A stretch of 64,000 nucleotides of DNA, from NCBI RefSeq assembly GCF_000284375.1, contig NC_017249.1:5062001-5126000 (forward strand). The letters run 5' to 3'. The DNA comes from Bradyrhizobium japonicum USDA 6 (GTDB lineage Bacteria > Pseudomonadota > Alphaproteobacteria > Rhizobiales > Xanthobacteraceae). Positions 45,723 through 57,385 of this stretch are shown piece by piece. Numbering within the stretch: position 1 is the first letter of the stretch; each line of letters begins with the position of its first letter. Made by a program: the position numbers and the translations under genes. Below the pieces are notes generated by a model. The model had not been told where the DNA came from, ran no database searches, and saw nothing but the letters and a program-made list of their open reading frames with translations.

Positions 45723-45893
45723 TTCAATTCCCCAGTTTCATTTCTCTTTGTCGGCGAAAAACGGCCGACCCAATGACCCAATCGATGTCATTGCTCTACA
45801 CCATTGAAGCCGAAGGTTGTGTCACCGGAAGGCCACAGCTCTCCCCGAAAGCGTTGGGAATCGGTTGGCCTGCATCTGGACGCGCGAAAACAA

Positions 45894-45918
45894 AAAGGCC
45901 GGCGCAAGGCCGGCCTTT
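45894..45918 (-). terminator. terminator of barrel gene 3
   Basis: The same 10-bp stem and loop as at 44917, with TTTTTGTTTTC on the minus strand. Flanks match those at 44906-44950 except for one extra A. Confidence 0.85.
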
Positions 45919-45945
45919 CGTAACGCGGTGCGTTGGAAGCGAAGC

Positions 45946-46635
45946 TCAGTACTTCGCGACCACCGGGCCCCCGAAGTGATAGTTCACGCCGACCTGCACG
46001 GTGTGGAAGTTGAGCGTGCCGGTGGGCAGGGCGCCCGAGAAGTAGGTCTCGCCGCCGAGGCTGCGATAGAGGTACTCGCCCTTGACCGACCACTGCGGAG
46101 CGAAGAACGCCTCGACGCCCGCACCAACGGTCCAACCGGAGTGCCACTTGCTGTCCGACGCGGTCAGGCCGAGAGCCGAGAGGGTGATCTTGTTGTCGAT
46201 CCAGGCGTAGCCGCCGGTGCCGTAGAACAGGACCTGATTGACGGCGTAGCCGATACGGCCGCGCACGGTGCCCATGGCATCGGTCTTCGAGCTCGCCGTC
46301 GCGGTCACAACGCCGAATCCGGGAACAACAGTGGCGCCGGTCACCGAAGCGCTGACGTCAGCCCAGGAACCATCAGCCTCGACGCCGAACACGACGTTGC
46401 CGGTCTGCCAGTTGTAGCCGGCGGTGCCGCCGACGAAGCCACCCTTCATCTTCGGGTCGCCGGAACCGTTTTCCCAGGCGCCGCCGCCGACGATACCGAG
46501 GTAGAAGCCGGTCCAGTTGTAGACCGAGGCCACCGCCACCGGAGCCTTGGTGTAGGGGCGCGCCGCGAGATCAGCGGCCGAAGCCGGAGCAGCGAGAGCG
46601 AACAAACAGGCCGAAGCCAACAAAACCTTCTTCAT
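45946..46635 (-). CDS. outer-membrane beta-barrel protein 3
   Basis: 229 residues from ATG 46635. Signal KKVLLASACLFALAAPASA. N-terminal region AARPYTKAPVAVASVYNWTGFYLG matches gene 2 closely, but the rest diverges: no paired loop cysteines (GGGAWENGSGDPKMKGG instead), strands GTAGYNWQTGNVVFGVEADGSW and EYLYRSLGGETYF as in Omp25/Omp31-type porin-like proteins. Ends VNYHFGGPVVAKY. Confidence 0.92.
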   Translation of the reverse strand: MKKVLLASACLFALAAPASAADLAARPYTKAPVAVASVYNWTGFYLGIVGGGAWENGSGDPKMKGGFVGGTAGYNWQTGNVVFGVEADGSWADVSASVTGATVVPGFGVVTATASSKTDAMGTVRGRIGYAVNQVLFYGTGGYAWIDNKITLSALGLTASDSKWHSGWTVGAGVEAFFAPQWSVKGEYLYRSLGGETYFSGALPTGTLNFHTVQVGVNYHFGGPVVAKY

Positions 46636-46817
46636 TTTCAAACTAATCCCAGTCCCGGTTTCTGTTTTTGCCTTCCGTGCGTTCGGAAGGACATCGGACG
46701 CCGTGGTCCAACTGATGTCGTGCTTACACCAGCAAAGCCGCAAGTTGTGTCTCCCAAAAGGCACAATAGTCGCAAAACGTAACTATAACTGACCTATCAT
46801 TCCCTTTGCCCACGCAA

Positions 46818-46842
46818 AAAGGCCGGCGCGAGGCCGGCCTTT
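46818..46842 (-). terminator. terminator of barrel gene 4
   Basis: A 10-bp stem (AAAGGCCGGC / GCCGGCCTTT) with loop GCGAG and TTTTTGCG on the minus strand; nearly identical to the other two. Confidence 0.82.
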
Positions 46843-46868
46843 GATTTCCAAGCGATTTCAGATGGATA

Positions 46869-47636
46869 TCAGTATCTTGCGATCAGCGGGCCACCCCAGC
46901 GATAGTTCACGCGGACGAGGCCGATATCGACGTCCTGGCTGATGCGATCGGAGCGTGTGGCAACGCCGAGCGGGGCGATCACGAAATTGCCGGATCCGGT
47001 GAAGCCGACGGTGCGGTTGCCCATGAAGATGTGGTCGTACTCGAAGCCCACTGTCCAGTTCGGCGCGAATCCGAACTCGACGCCCGCGCCCACGGTGCCA
47101 CCCCAACGGGTCTCGTTGGCCCGGTCGACTTCGAGGCCGCTGGCGAGGTCGAAGCTGCGGTAGCGATCGCTGACGACGGCGCCGCCGCCCTTCACGTAGA
47201 GCAGGACGTTGTTCCAGGCGTAGCCGACCTGACCGGTAATCAAGCCGAAGGCGTTGATCTTCGAGCGATCGCGCAGGCCGGTGATCGCGCTGATGTTGTC
47301 ACCCGAGAAATCGGCCCAGTTGCCCTGGCCTTCGAAGCCGAACACCCAGTTGGCTGACTGCCAGCGGTAGCCAACCTGGCCACCGACCGTGCCGCCGGTT
47401 GCGTTGTGGCAGCCTTCGCCAAAGAAAACGCCGCCGCCGAAATCTGCGTCCCAGCACTTGTGGCTGGTGCCGCCGCCGCCGTTGATGCCGATGTAGAAGC
47501 CGCTCCAGTCGTAGATGGTCGCGATCATCGGCGCCGGGGCCTTGGTGTAGGGACGCGCCGCGATATCTGCCGCGCTTGCGGGAGCCGACAGCCCCAACGC
47601 GATTACACCAAAAGTACCAATCAAAATCTTATTCAT
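46869..47636 (-). CDS. outer-membrane beta-barrel protein 4
   Basis: 255 residues from ATG 47636, preceded by GGGGAG. Signal NKILIGTFGVIALGLSAPASA. AARPYTKAPAPMIATIYDWSGFYIG at the mature start, loop cysteines KCWDADF and EGCHNATGG, and QVGYRWQSANWVFGFEGQG nearly as in gene 2. C-terminus VNYRWGGPLIARY. Closest to genes 1 and 2; first in the tandem array and divergent from ssb. Confidence 0.92.
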   Translation of the reverse strand: MNKILIGTFGVIALGLSAPASAADIAARPYTKAPAPMIATIYDWSGFYIGINGGGGTSHKCWDADFGGGVFFGEGCHNATGGTVGGQVGYRWQSANWVFGFEGQGNWADFSGDNISAITGLRDRSKINAFGLITGQVGYAWNNVLLYVKGGGAVVSDRYRSFDLASGLEVDRANETRWGGTVGAGVEFGFAPNWTVGFEYDHIFMGNRTVGFTGSGNFVIAPLGVATRSDRISQDVDIGLVRVNYRWGGPLIARY

Positions 47637-48087
47637 TGCAGTCTCCCCAGTTTCGGACCGCTTTTCGAAGTCCCCCAAGCGGCCGATCAGGCGCGACGCC
47701 CATAAGAATCCAATTCCGCGGCAAGCGTAGCTTAGGCGGGAGGCGGAGTCCGTCTCCGGAATGCAACAGTCAGGCGGCTTCTGGACTGCTTCTAACTTGA
47801 TGAATGTTAGGCTGTTTTCGTCATCCTCGGGGAATTGGGGATAGTTCCATTTGGCGCAGGCCGTCTTTGTGCAGCGCGGTGTCGTCGTGCCCACGCAACA
47901 ACGTGAGAGATGTCGGAAGAACAAATCTGGAACGAACCGGCAGCGGGTGCTATATGTGGGGATAAGTGGAGGGGTGACGGGCCGATCCGTCCGCGCAAGC
48001 GTATAGGGTCGCGTCAACAGGTTGCAGAGGACGCGGGCGCGTCCCGGGCCTTTTGAAATTCAGTGGCATTCGGAGTGGAGAGCGGCG
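47637..48087. other. divergent region between barrel gene 4 and ssb
   Basis: About 450 bases holding the promoters of barrel gene 4 (minus) and ssb (plus). It contains the ssb LexA box at 47919-47933. No further gene supported. Confidence 0.5.
47919..47933 (+). promoter_or_regulatory. LexA box upstream of ssb
   Basis: GAAC-AAATCTG-GAAC matches the alphaproteobacterial SOS operator exactly, 154 bases before the ssb start. Confidence 0.8.
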
Positions 48088-48585
48088 ATGGCGGGAAGCG
48101 TCAACAAGGTCATTCTGGTTGGAAATCTCGGCAAGGATCCCGAAATCCGCCGCACCCAGGACGGGCGGCCGATCGCGAATTTGAGCATCGCCACCTCGGA
48201 GACCTGGCGCGACAAGAACAGCGGCGAGCGCAAGGAAAAGACCGAGTGGCATCGCGTCGTGATCTTCAATGAAGGGCTCTGCAAGGTCGCCGAGCAGTAC
48301 CTGAAGAAGGGCGCGAAGGTTTACATCGAGGGCGCGCTCCAGACCCGCAAATGGACCGACCAGAGCGGCGTCGAGAAGTACTCCACCGAGGTCGTGCTCC
48401 AGGGCTTCAACTCGACCCTGACGATGCTCGACGGCCGCGGCGGCGGCAGTGGAGGCGGCAGCTTCGGCGACGAGCCGGGCGGCGATTTCGGCTCCTCTGG
48501 TCCCGTCAGCAGCGCGCCGCGCCGTGCCGTTGCCGCCGGCGGCGGTGGCCGCAACAGCGACATGGACGACGATATCCCGTTCTGA
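48088..48585 (+). CDS. ssb: single-stranded DNA-binding protein
   Basis: 165 residues from ATG 48088, with GGAGAG upstream. OB-fold N-terminus [31 protein letters not shown] and [15 protein letters not shown]; then a Gly/Ser-rich linker from about 112 and the acidic tip DDDIPF that recruits repair and replication proteins. Preceded by a LexA box, so SOS inducible. Confidence 0.97.
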   Translation: MAGSVNKVILVGNLGKDPEIRRTQDGRPIANLSIATSETWRDKNSGERKEKTEWHRVVIFNEGLCKVAEQYLKKGAKVYIEGALQTRKWTDQSGVEKYSTEVVLQGFNSTLTMLDGRGGGSGGGSFGDEPGGDFGSSGPVSSAPRRAVAAGGGGRNSDMDDDIPF

Positions 48586-48785
48586 GGCGGGCGGGGCGCT
48601 TCGCCCCTGATGTCACCTTGCTCGCGTAGAGCGACAGGATTCCTTGCCAATTGGCGGGGAAAGCTCGGTTTTTCCGGGCTTGCCTCGTGTGCTGCCTCAA
48701 GCCTTTGACGGGACGTGATGTGAATGGTATTAGCTTGATGTTAATCCTATTCACATGATCGGCCGTCGATCGGAGGGAGCCCTGC

Positions 48786-49184
48786 ATGAGCGTTGCGCCG
48801 CTGCTCGAGGCCGCTCCATCGATCCCGCTGCACGCCTTTGCCGCGATGGCCGCCTTCGTGCTCGGCCTCGTTCAGTTTGCCGCCCCCAAGGGCACGCTGC
48901 CGCACCGGACGATCGGCTGGATCTGGGTGGGGCTCATGGCGGTCGTGGCGGCATCGTCGTTCTGGATCCACCAGATCCGCCTGGTCGGGCCGTTCAGCCC
49001 GATCCATCTCCTGTCGATCTTCACGCTGGTGATGCTGCCGCTCGCGGTGTGGCGCGCGCACACCCACCGGGTCGCCGATCACCGGCGCATCATGATCATG
49101 ACGTTCGTCGGCGCGCTCGTCATTGCCGGGCTGTTCACGCTCATGCCTGGACGGATCATGCACCGGGTGATTTTCGGGGCCTAG
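48786..49184 (+). CDS. DUF2306 membrane protein
   Basis: 132 residues; GGAGGGAG precedes the start. Four membrane helices: IPLHAFAAMAAFVLGLVQF, TIGWIWVGLMAVVAASSFW, LLSIFTLVMLPLAVW, VGALVIAGLFTLMPG. His residues at helix ends (IPLH, PHR, IHLL, DHRR) are typical of the DUF2306 family, whose role is unknown. Confidence 0.87.
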   Translation: MSVAPLLEAAPSIPLHAFAAMAAFVLGLVQFAAPKGTLPHRTIGWIWVGLMAVVAASSFWIHQIRLVGPFSPIHLLSIFTLVMLPLAVWRAHTHRVADHRRIMIMTFVGALVIAGLFTLMPGRIMHRVIFGA

Positions 49185-49352
49185 GACGTGGTTCCACGCG
49201 GCTCATTCCGGCTCCGCTCGAGGCAGTGGCGCTGAGCTCGTAAGTCTCTGGAAAAACAGTCGGAAAAACCGCTTCCCCAGGCCTCGCAAGGGTGGTTATC
49301 AGGGGGGCGATGCGCTATATGATTCCCAGATAAAATCTCACCGGATTTCCCC

Positions 49353-52097
<2,745 letters not shown>

Positions 52098-52109
52098 TAA
52101 GCCACTCCT

Positions 52110-52197
52110 CGTAGCCCGGATGGAGCGAAGCGAGATCCGGGTTCCTTGCCTTGCACAAAGAGTCCCGGATTGCGCTTCGCTCCATCCGGGCTACGAA
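52110..52197. repeat. REP-like inverted repeat between gyrA and kup
   Basis: Perfect 24-base arms at 52110-52133 and 52174-52197 (containing TAGCCCGGATGGAGCGAAGC and its complement) around a 40-base centre with a second, weaker pair (ATCCGGG / CCCGGAT). It fills the space between convergent stops and may act as a bidirectional terminator. Recalled as a dispersed family. Confidence 0.85.
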
Positions 52198-52202
52198 CTT
52201 CG

Positions 52203-54113
52203 CTAAATCTCCAGCTCCGTGCCGAACTCCACCACCTGCCTGGTCGGCACGCCGAAGAACGCGGCGGAGCGTTCGGCGTTGCGCTGGAGGAAGGCGAACA
52301 GGCCTTCGCGCCAGACCCACATGCCCGGGATGTCCTCGCTCGGGATGATGGTCTCGCGGCCGACATAATAGGTGATGTCGGAGAGGTCTATGCCCGGCAG
52401 CTTGCCTTGGCGGCAAGCGAGCTTGAGCCCGTCATAGATCGTCGGGTTCTGCATGAAGCCATAATGCAGGACCACGCGGGTGATGCCGGGGATGATCTCG
52501 ATCACCTCGGCGCGGTCTTCGTCGGCGATGTGCGGGGATTCCTCGATCAGCACGGTGACGAGGACGATGCGCTCATGCAGCACGTGGTTGTGCTTGACGA
52601 ATTGGGTCAGCGCCAGCGGCACGCCGCGCGGCGCGGATGCCAGGAAGACGGCGGTCCCGGGCAGTCTGGCGCGGCACTTGTTGACCGCGGTCTCGATCAA
52701 ATCCTCCTCGGGCTGGCGCAGCTTCGCGCGCGCCGCCTCGACCAGCTTCACGCCGCTGCGCCAGGTCAGCATCATGAAGGCGACGAGGGCCGCGAGCAGC
52801 AGCGGAAACCAGCCGCCCTCGAACAGCTTGATCGAATTGGCGGAGAAGAAGATCACGTCGATCACGAAGAAGAAGCCGTTGACGGCGACCACGATCCACG
52901 GCGAATAGCCCCACTGGATCGCGACCAGGGCCGCGAGCAGCGTGGTGATCGCCATCAGCAGCGACACCGCGATGCCGTAGGCGCCGGCGAGCGCTTCCGA
53001 GGTGCCGAAGCTCAGGACCGCGCCGAGCGTGGCCGCAGCGAGCAGCCAGTTCACCAGGGGTACGTAGATCTGGCCAATCGCATCGCTGGTGGTGTGGCGG
53101 ATCTGCATGCGCGGCAGGAAGCCGAGCTGGATCGACTGCTGCGTCAGCGAGAACACGCCGGAGATGATCGCCTGCGAGGCGATCACGGTCGCAACAGTGG
53201 AGAATGCGACCAGCGGATAGTGCAGGGCGTCGGGGCAGAGCTGGAAGAACGGGTTCTCGATCATCGCGGGATCGGTGATCAGCAGCGCGGCCTGCCCAAA
53301 ATAGTTCAGCACCAGCGCGGGCAGGCAGATCGCGAACCAGGCGAGCCGGATCGGGAAGCGGCCGAAATGGCCCATGTCGGCATACATGGCTTCACCGCCG
53401 GTCACCGCGAGGAAGGCGGCGCCGAGGATCGCGAAGGAGATGTGGAAGTCCTGATGGATCAGGAAGTTGAAGGCATAGAGCGGGCTGAGCGCAGCCAGCA
53501 CCGCCGGCGCCTGGACGATGCCGTGGATGCCGAGCGCGGCCAGCACGACGAACCAGGCCAGCATCACCGGCCCGAAGATGCGACCGATGAAGCCTGCGCC
53601 GTGCTTCTGGATCATGAACAGCCCGATCAGGATGGCGACGGTAATGGGCACCACCACAGGCGCGAGCGAGGGTGCGTCGACCTTGAGACCCTCGATGGCT
53701 GAGAGCACCGAGATCGCCGGGGTGATCGCGCCGTCGCCATAGAGTAGGGCGGCGCCGACGAGTCCGACGACGAGGAGATGCGCGCGCCAGGTGCCGGACT
53801 GGGCGTGGCGGGCATGCAGCAGCGCCAGCAGCGCGACGATGCCGCCTTCGCCACGATTGTCCGCGCGCAGGATCAGCAGTGCGTATTTGAGCGAGATGAT
53901 GAGCAGCAGCGCCCACAGGATCAGCGAGGCAACCCCCAGGACAGCGCTGTGGCTTAGTGTGCCGCCATGGGCAGCTGCCTTGGCGGCTTCCTTCAGGGCG
54001 TAGAGGGGGCTGGTGCCGATATCGCCATAGACAACCCCGAGGGCGCCCATGGTCATGGCAATCGGCAGAGGGTCAGGGTGATGGCCGGAAACGACTGCGG
54101 GCGTACTGGACAA
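52203..54113 (-). CDS. kup: Kup-type potassium uptake protein
   Basis: 636-residue K+/H+ symporter. N-terminal signature GALGVVYGDIGTSPLYALKEA, RADNRGEGGIVALLALL after helix 2, about 12 membrane helices to residue 435, then a cytoplasmic C-terminal domain with RLPGTAVFLASAP and YGFMQNPTIYDGLK. Converges with gyrA. Confidence 0.96.
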   Translation of the reverse strand: MSSTPAVVSGHHPDPLPIAMTMGALGVVYGDIGTSPLYALKEAAKAAAHGGTLSHSAVLGVASLILWALLLIISLKYALLILRADNRGEGGIVALLALLHARHAQSGTWRAHLLVVGLVGAALLYGDGAITPAISVLSAIEGLKVDAPSLAPVVVPITVAILIGLFMIQKHGAGFIGRIFGPVMLAWFVVLAALGIHGIVQAPAVLAALSPLYAFNFLIHQDFHISFAILGAAFLAVTGGEAMYADMGHFGRFPIRLAWFAICLPALVLNYFGQAALLITDPAMIENPFFQLCPDALHYPLVAFSTVATVIASQAIISGVFSLTQQSIQLGFLPRMQIRHTTSDAIGQIYVPLVNWLLAAATLGAVLSFGTSEALAGAYGIAVSLLMAITTLLAALVAIQWGYSPWIVVAVNGFFFVIDVIFFSANSIKLFEGGWFPLLLAALVAFMMLTWRSGVKLVEAARAKLRQPEEDLIETAVNKCRARLPGTAVFLASAPRGVPLALTQFVKHNHVLHERIVLVTVLIEESPHIADEDRAEVIEIIPGITRVVLHYGFMQNPTIYDGLKLACRQGKLPGIDLSDITYYVGRETIIPSEDIPGMWVWREGLFAFLQRNAERSAAFFGVPTRQVVEFGTELEI

Positions 54114-54248
54114 GGTCGACCCCCCGATGGGATCGCGCCCGCCGGGCCATTCCGACGGGCGCGAGCATCAGACAGTCTGCGACGAGACGTCGCAAATATC
54201 CATGGGATTTATCTCGGGGTTTATGTGACGCGAAGCTGACAGGTTTGA

Positions 54249-54506
54249 CTACGGGGTCCGGTCGGCGGTCACGAGGCGCGCCTCGCGGATGTTGGCCTTG
54301 GTGCCGGCCTGACGCAGGCAGGACGCCTCGAAGTTCGGCCAGGCCTGCTGCGAGCAGTCCTTGCCGATGGTGCGGATATCGAGGCGGTCGCTCTTGGCCA
54401 GCGGCTGCGGGACGCTCGCTTCGACGGTCGGAGCGAAACCGGGAAGGACGGTGAGAGCGGCGGCAACGAACGCAGCGATAGCGATGGCCGAGATGGTCTT
54501 GATCAT
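54249..54506 (-). CDS. small secreted hypothetical protein
   Basis: 85 residues with a signal peptide (KTISAIAIAAFVAAALTVLPGFA) and a short mature part LAKSDRLDIRTIGKDCSQQAWPNF followed by EASCLRQ; the two cysteines may pair. I recall similar small proteins in Bradyrhizobium but no assigned function. Between kup and coaD. Confidence 0.75.
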   Translation of the reverse strand: MIKTISAIAIAAFVAAALTVLPGFAPTVEASVPQPLAKSDRLDIRTIGKDCSQQAWPNFEASCLRQAGTKANIREARLVTADRTP

Positions 54507-54755
54507 TGACGGTCCCCTGTGATGCGGCCGCTACGCCCAGTTGTGCGGCCCGTCATTTGTTGGGTGGACTAGTAACCATGGCCAGTTTCCGGACGTCTTC
54601 GCGGACGCCCGAAATGGTTTCGTTTGCACTCCGTTTTGTTTCATGGCCGCCCCGAGGACGAAACAATTCGGGGGATTCCGACTCGGCGCCGCCGAAAAAC
54701 CGGCAGGGAACCTGTCTGGCTTGCCGGGCCGGGCCGGGCGCGGTAGGACGGGGTC

Positions 54756-55253
54756 ATGCCGCGTATCGCCTTCTACCCGGGTTCCTTTGACCCCATCACC
54801 AACGGCCATCTGGACGTGGTCCGGAACAGTGTCCCCCTGTGCGATCGGCTCGTGGTCGCGATCGGGGTCCATCCCGGCAAGAAGCCGCTGTTCTCAACGG
54901 AGGAGCGGCTCAAGATGCTCCATGACGTCTGCGGGCCGGTCGCGGCCCAGGTCGGCTGCACGCTTGATGCCGTGACCTATGACGATCTTGCGGTCACCGC
55001 GGCACGCAGGCACGGCGCGACTGTCATGATTCGGGGTCTGCGCGATGGCACCGACCTCGACTACGAGATGCAGCTCGCCGGGATGAACGGCGCCATGGCG
55101 CCCGACGTCCAAACCGTGTTCCTGCCGGCCTCTCCGGCGGTCCGCCCAATTACCGGCACGTTGGTGCGTCAAATCGCGGCCATGGGCGGAGATATCTCGA
55201 CCTTCGTGCCGCCGCTCGTCGCCAACCTGCTCAAGGCCAAATTCGCCGGATAA
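54756..55253 (+). CDS. coaD: phosphopantetheine adenylyltransferase
   Basis: 165-residue enzyme of coenzyme A synthesis transferring AMP from ATP to 4'-phosphopantetheine. Nucleotidyltransferase loop [12 protein letters not shown] (T15, H18), [12 protein letters not shown] substrate loop, and SSPAVR-like [10 protein letters not shown] near the C-terminus. Length is typical. First of a run with two cyclophilin genes. Confidence 0.96.
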   Translation: MPRIAFYPGSFDPITNGHLDVVRNSVPLCDRLVVAIGVHPGKKPLFSTEERLKMLHDVCGPVAAQVGCTLDAVTYDDLAVTAARRHGATVMIRGLRDGTDLDYEMQLAGMNGAMAPDVQTVFLPASPAVRPITGTLVRQIAAMGGDISTFVPPLVANLLKAKFAG

Positions 55254-55290
55254 CGGCGCAATTCTTCATCCTACCTGATCCGGAGTTCTC

Positions 55291-55866
55291 ATGATCCGTC
55301 GTCTCGCAATTCTTGCCACGATCTTTGCCGCGCTCTTCAGTGCGGTCCCGGCGGTGGCGCAGCAATTGCCGGCCAACCTCGACAAGGCCAACGCCATCGT
55401 CATCGACACCACCAAGGGCCGCATCGTGATCAAGCTGCGGACCGACATTGCGCCTCAGCATGCCGAGCGCATCAAGCAGCTCGCGCGCGAGGGCTTCTAC
55501 AACAACGTGCCGTTCCACCGCGTGATGGACGGCTTCATGGCGCAGACCGGCGACGGCGAGAAATTCAACGGCACCGGCGGCTCGAAATATCCGAACCTGA
55601 AGCAGGAATTCTCCAAGGTTCATTTCGCACGCGGCATTGTCGGGATGGCGCGGCGCGGCGACAGCGTCGACAGCGCCAACTCGCAGTTCTTCATCATGTT
55701 CGCGGACGGCGGCAGCCTCGATAACCAGTACACCGTGATCGGCGAGGTCGTGCAGGGCATGGACGTCGTCGACAAGCTGAAGAAGGCACCGCCCGGTTCA
55801 GCCGGCGGTGCCGTCACCGATCCCGACAAGATGGTGAAGGTCCAGGTGGCCTCCGACATCAAATAG
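55291..55866 (+). CDS. exported cyclophilin-type peptidyl-prolyl isomerase
   Basis: 191 residues with a signal peptide ending VAQ near residue 23. Cyclophilin core: YNNVPFHRVMDGFMAQTGD, MARRGDSVDSANSQFFIMF, NQYTVIGEVVQGMDVV. Catalyses proline isomerisation in the periplasm. Paired with a cytoplasmic paralog at 56283. Confidence 0.93.
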   Translation: MIRRLAILATIFAALFSAVPAVAQQLPANLDKANAIVIDTTKGRIVIKLRTDIAPQHAERIKQLAREGFYNNVPFHRVMDGFMAQTGDGEKFNGTGGSKYPNLKQEFSKVHFARGIVGMARRGDSVDSANSQFFIMFADGGSLDNQYTVIGEVVQGMDVVDKLKKAPPGSAGGAVTDPDKMVKVQVASDIK

Positions 55867-55875
55867 GATGGGACC

Positions 55876-56286
55876 ATGGCGCGCTGTGGCACTAGGCCTC
55901 TGCTGACTGCCGCGCTGCTGCTGCTCGGCGTTTCCGGCGCGGCCGCCGGGGACGCAGAGGTCAACACCATCCAGGACATCTTCCAGCACCTGCGGACCTG
56001 CTGGAAGCCGCCGCCGCCCAACAAGGCTCGCCCTATCGACATCACCGTCGTCGTGAGCTTTAACCGGGCCGGAAACATTCTGGGCCATCCGAGGATTACC
56101 TATGAATCCGCGGAGGCCTCCGACAATGACCGGCTGCAATACCGGGTCGCGGTGATGGAGGCGCTGCAACGCTGCACGCCGATGCCATTTACCGATGCAA
56201 TGGCCGGCGCTGCCGCGGGACGTCCATTCGCGATCCAGTTCCGCAACCGGAAGACTTCACCCCCAACGCAAGAGAGACGAGCATGA
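55876..56286 (+). CDS. exported TonB-C-like small protein, hypothetical
   Basis: 136 residues with a signal peptide ending AAAG. The mature part has DIFQHLRTCWKPP, an ITVVVSFNRAGNILGHP strand pair and VAVMEALQRCTPMPF, a pattern reminiscent of TonB C-terminal domains (two Cys, alternating strands). It starts 9 bases after the exported cyclophilin and overlaps the next cyclophilin by 4 bases. Confidence 0.7.
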   Translation: MARCGTRPLLTAALLLLGVSGAAAGDAEVNTIQDIFQHLRTCWKPPPPNKARPIDITVVVSFNRAGNILGHPRITYESAEASDNDRLQYRVAVMEALQRCTPMPFTDAMAGAAAGRPFAIQFRNRKTSPPTQERRA

Positions 56287-56747
56287 GCGTCACCGAAAAC
56301 ACCCTGATCCTCGAGACCACGCAGGGCCCCGTCACCATCGAGATGCGGCCCGATCTCGCGCCCGGGCACGTCGCACGCATCAAGGAACTGGTCCGCGAGG
56401 GCTTCTACGACGGCATCGTGTTCCACCGCGTGATCGAGGGCTTCATGGCGCAGACCGGCTGCCCGCAGGGCACCGGCACCGGCGGCTCCGGCAAGAAGCT
56501 GAAGGCCGAGTTCAACAAGGAACCGCATGTGCGCGGCACCACCTCGATGGCCCGCGCCGCCAGCCCGGATTCCGGCGACAGTCAGTTCTTCATCTGCTTC
56601 GACGACGCCCGCTTCCTCGACAACCAGTACACGGTGTGGGGCAAGGTCACCGAGGGCATGGAGAACGTCGACAAGATCAAGCGTGGCGAGCCCGTCCAGA
56701 ACCCCGACAAGATCGTCAAGGCGCGGATGGCCGCGGACGCGGCCTGA
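56283..56747 (+). CDS. ppiB: cytoplasmic cyclophilin-type peptidyl-prolyl isomerase
   Basis: 154 residues without signal peptide; ATGA overlap with the gene before. FYDGIVFHRVIEGFMAQTG, GTGTGGSGKKLKAEF, SPDSGDSQFFICF and YTVWGKVTEGMENV define the fold. General foldase in the cytoplasm. Last of the coaD/cyclophilin run, then a bidirectional terminator. Confidence 0.94.
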   Translation: MSVTENTLILETTQGPVTIEMRPDLAPGHVARIKELVREGFYDGIVFHRVIEGFMAQTGCPQGTGTGGSGKKLKAEFNKEPHVRGTTSMARAASPDSGDSQFFICFDDARFLDNQYTVWGKVTEGMENVDKIKRGEPVQNPDKIVKARMAADAA

Positions 56748-56774
56748 CATCGCGCATTCGTCGTGAAGCTTCTG

Positions 56775-56805
56775 GAACGGGATGACGGTCATCGTCATCC
56801 CGTTC
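56775..56805. terminator. bidirectional terminator
   Basis: A perfect 13-bp stem (GAACGGGATGACG / CGTCATCCCGTTC) with a 5-base loop lies between convergent genes and includes the stop codon of the minus-strand NTF2-like gene. Confidence 0.75.
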
Positions 56806-57301
56806 TGATTCCTGGCTGAGCGCTATTCGTCGTGAGCTGACGGACGGCGCCGATCCAGTCCTCGATGTGATAGGAGCGGACCATCTTGCCGCCCTCGAGC
56901 GTGTGCACATCGATCGACATCACCTTGAACGATTTGCCGCTATGCGGTGCGCCCATGAAGTCGGCCGCGGGCGTGCCCGTTGCTTCACCGCGGATCGTGA
57001 CCTGGTTGCCGGAGACGAGCACGTCCTTGATCTCCCATTTCAGGTCGGGAACGGATTTGAGGCGCTGGCCGATGCCCGCGATGACCTCGTCACGCGTGTT
57101 GCAGACATCGTTGCCGCGGCAGGATACCCAGCCCGCGGCCGTCGACTGTCTGATCAAATCGGGGCTGTCCTTGGCGAATTCGGCGTTCAGCGCCTTGTAG
57201 AACGGCGCGACGCTGGCGCGCGCCGCCTCCGTGCCGATCTCGGCGGTGGCCGGGCAGGCCGACAGGGCAATGGTGGCGCAGGCCGCAAATATCCATTTCA
57301 T
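56795..57301 (-). CDS. exported NTF2/SnoaL-like protein
   Basis: 168 residues. A signal peptide ends ATA; the mature part has the NTF2-like pattern VAPFYKALNAEFAKDSPDLI, a Cys pair (SCRGNDVCNT), DEVIAGIGQRLKSVPDLKW, VTIRGEATGTP and HIEDWIGAVRQL. May bind a small ligand; reaction unknown. Divergent from a LysR gene 84 bases away that is probably its regulator. Confidence 0.8.
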   Translation of the reverse strand: MKWIFAACATIALSACPATAEIGTEAARASVAPFYKALNAEFAKDSPDLIRQSTAAGWVSCRGNDVCNTRDEVIAGIGQRLKSVPDLKWEIKDVLVSGNQVTIRGEATGTPAADFMGAPHSGKSFKVMSIDVHTLEGGKMVRSYHIEDWIGAVRQLTTNSAQPGIRTG

Positions 57302-57350
57302 GCTGGTTCCAGTGATTTGTTTAAGAGGCGGGCGGTGCTATGAACCGGCC

Positions 57351-57365
57351 TGGATAATTAATCCA
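57351..57365. promoter_or_regulatory. inverted repeat in the divergent NTF2/LysR region
   Basis: TGGAT-AATTA-ATCCA, a 15-bp palindrome 21 bases before the LysR start, in the 84-base divergent space. Candidate LysR autoregulatory site. Confidence 0.4.
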
Positions 57366-57385
57366 ATGAGTAATGATGCCTCCTC

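Noticed and set aside
52146..53702. 518-residue plus-strand frame over kup
   Set aside because: Antisense shadow of a strongly supported transporter.
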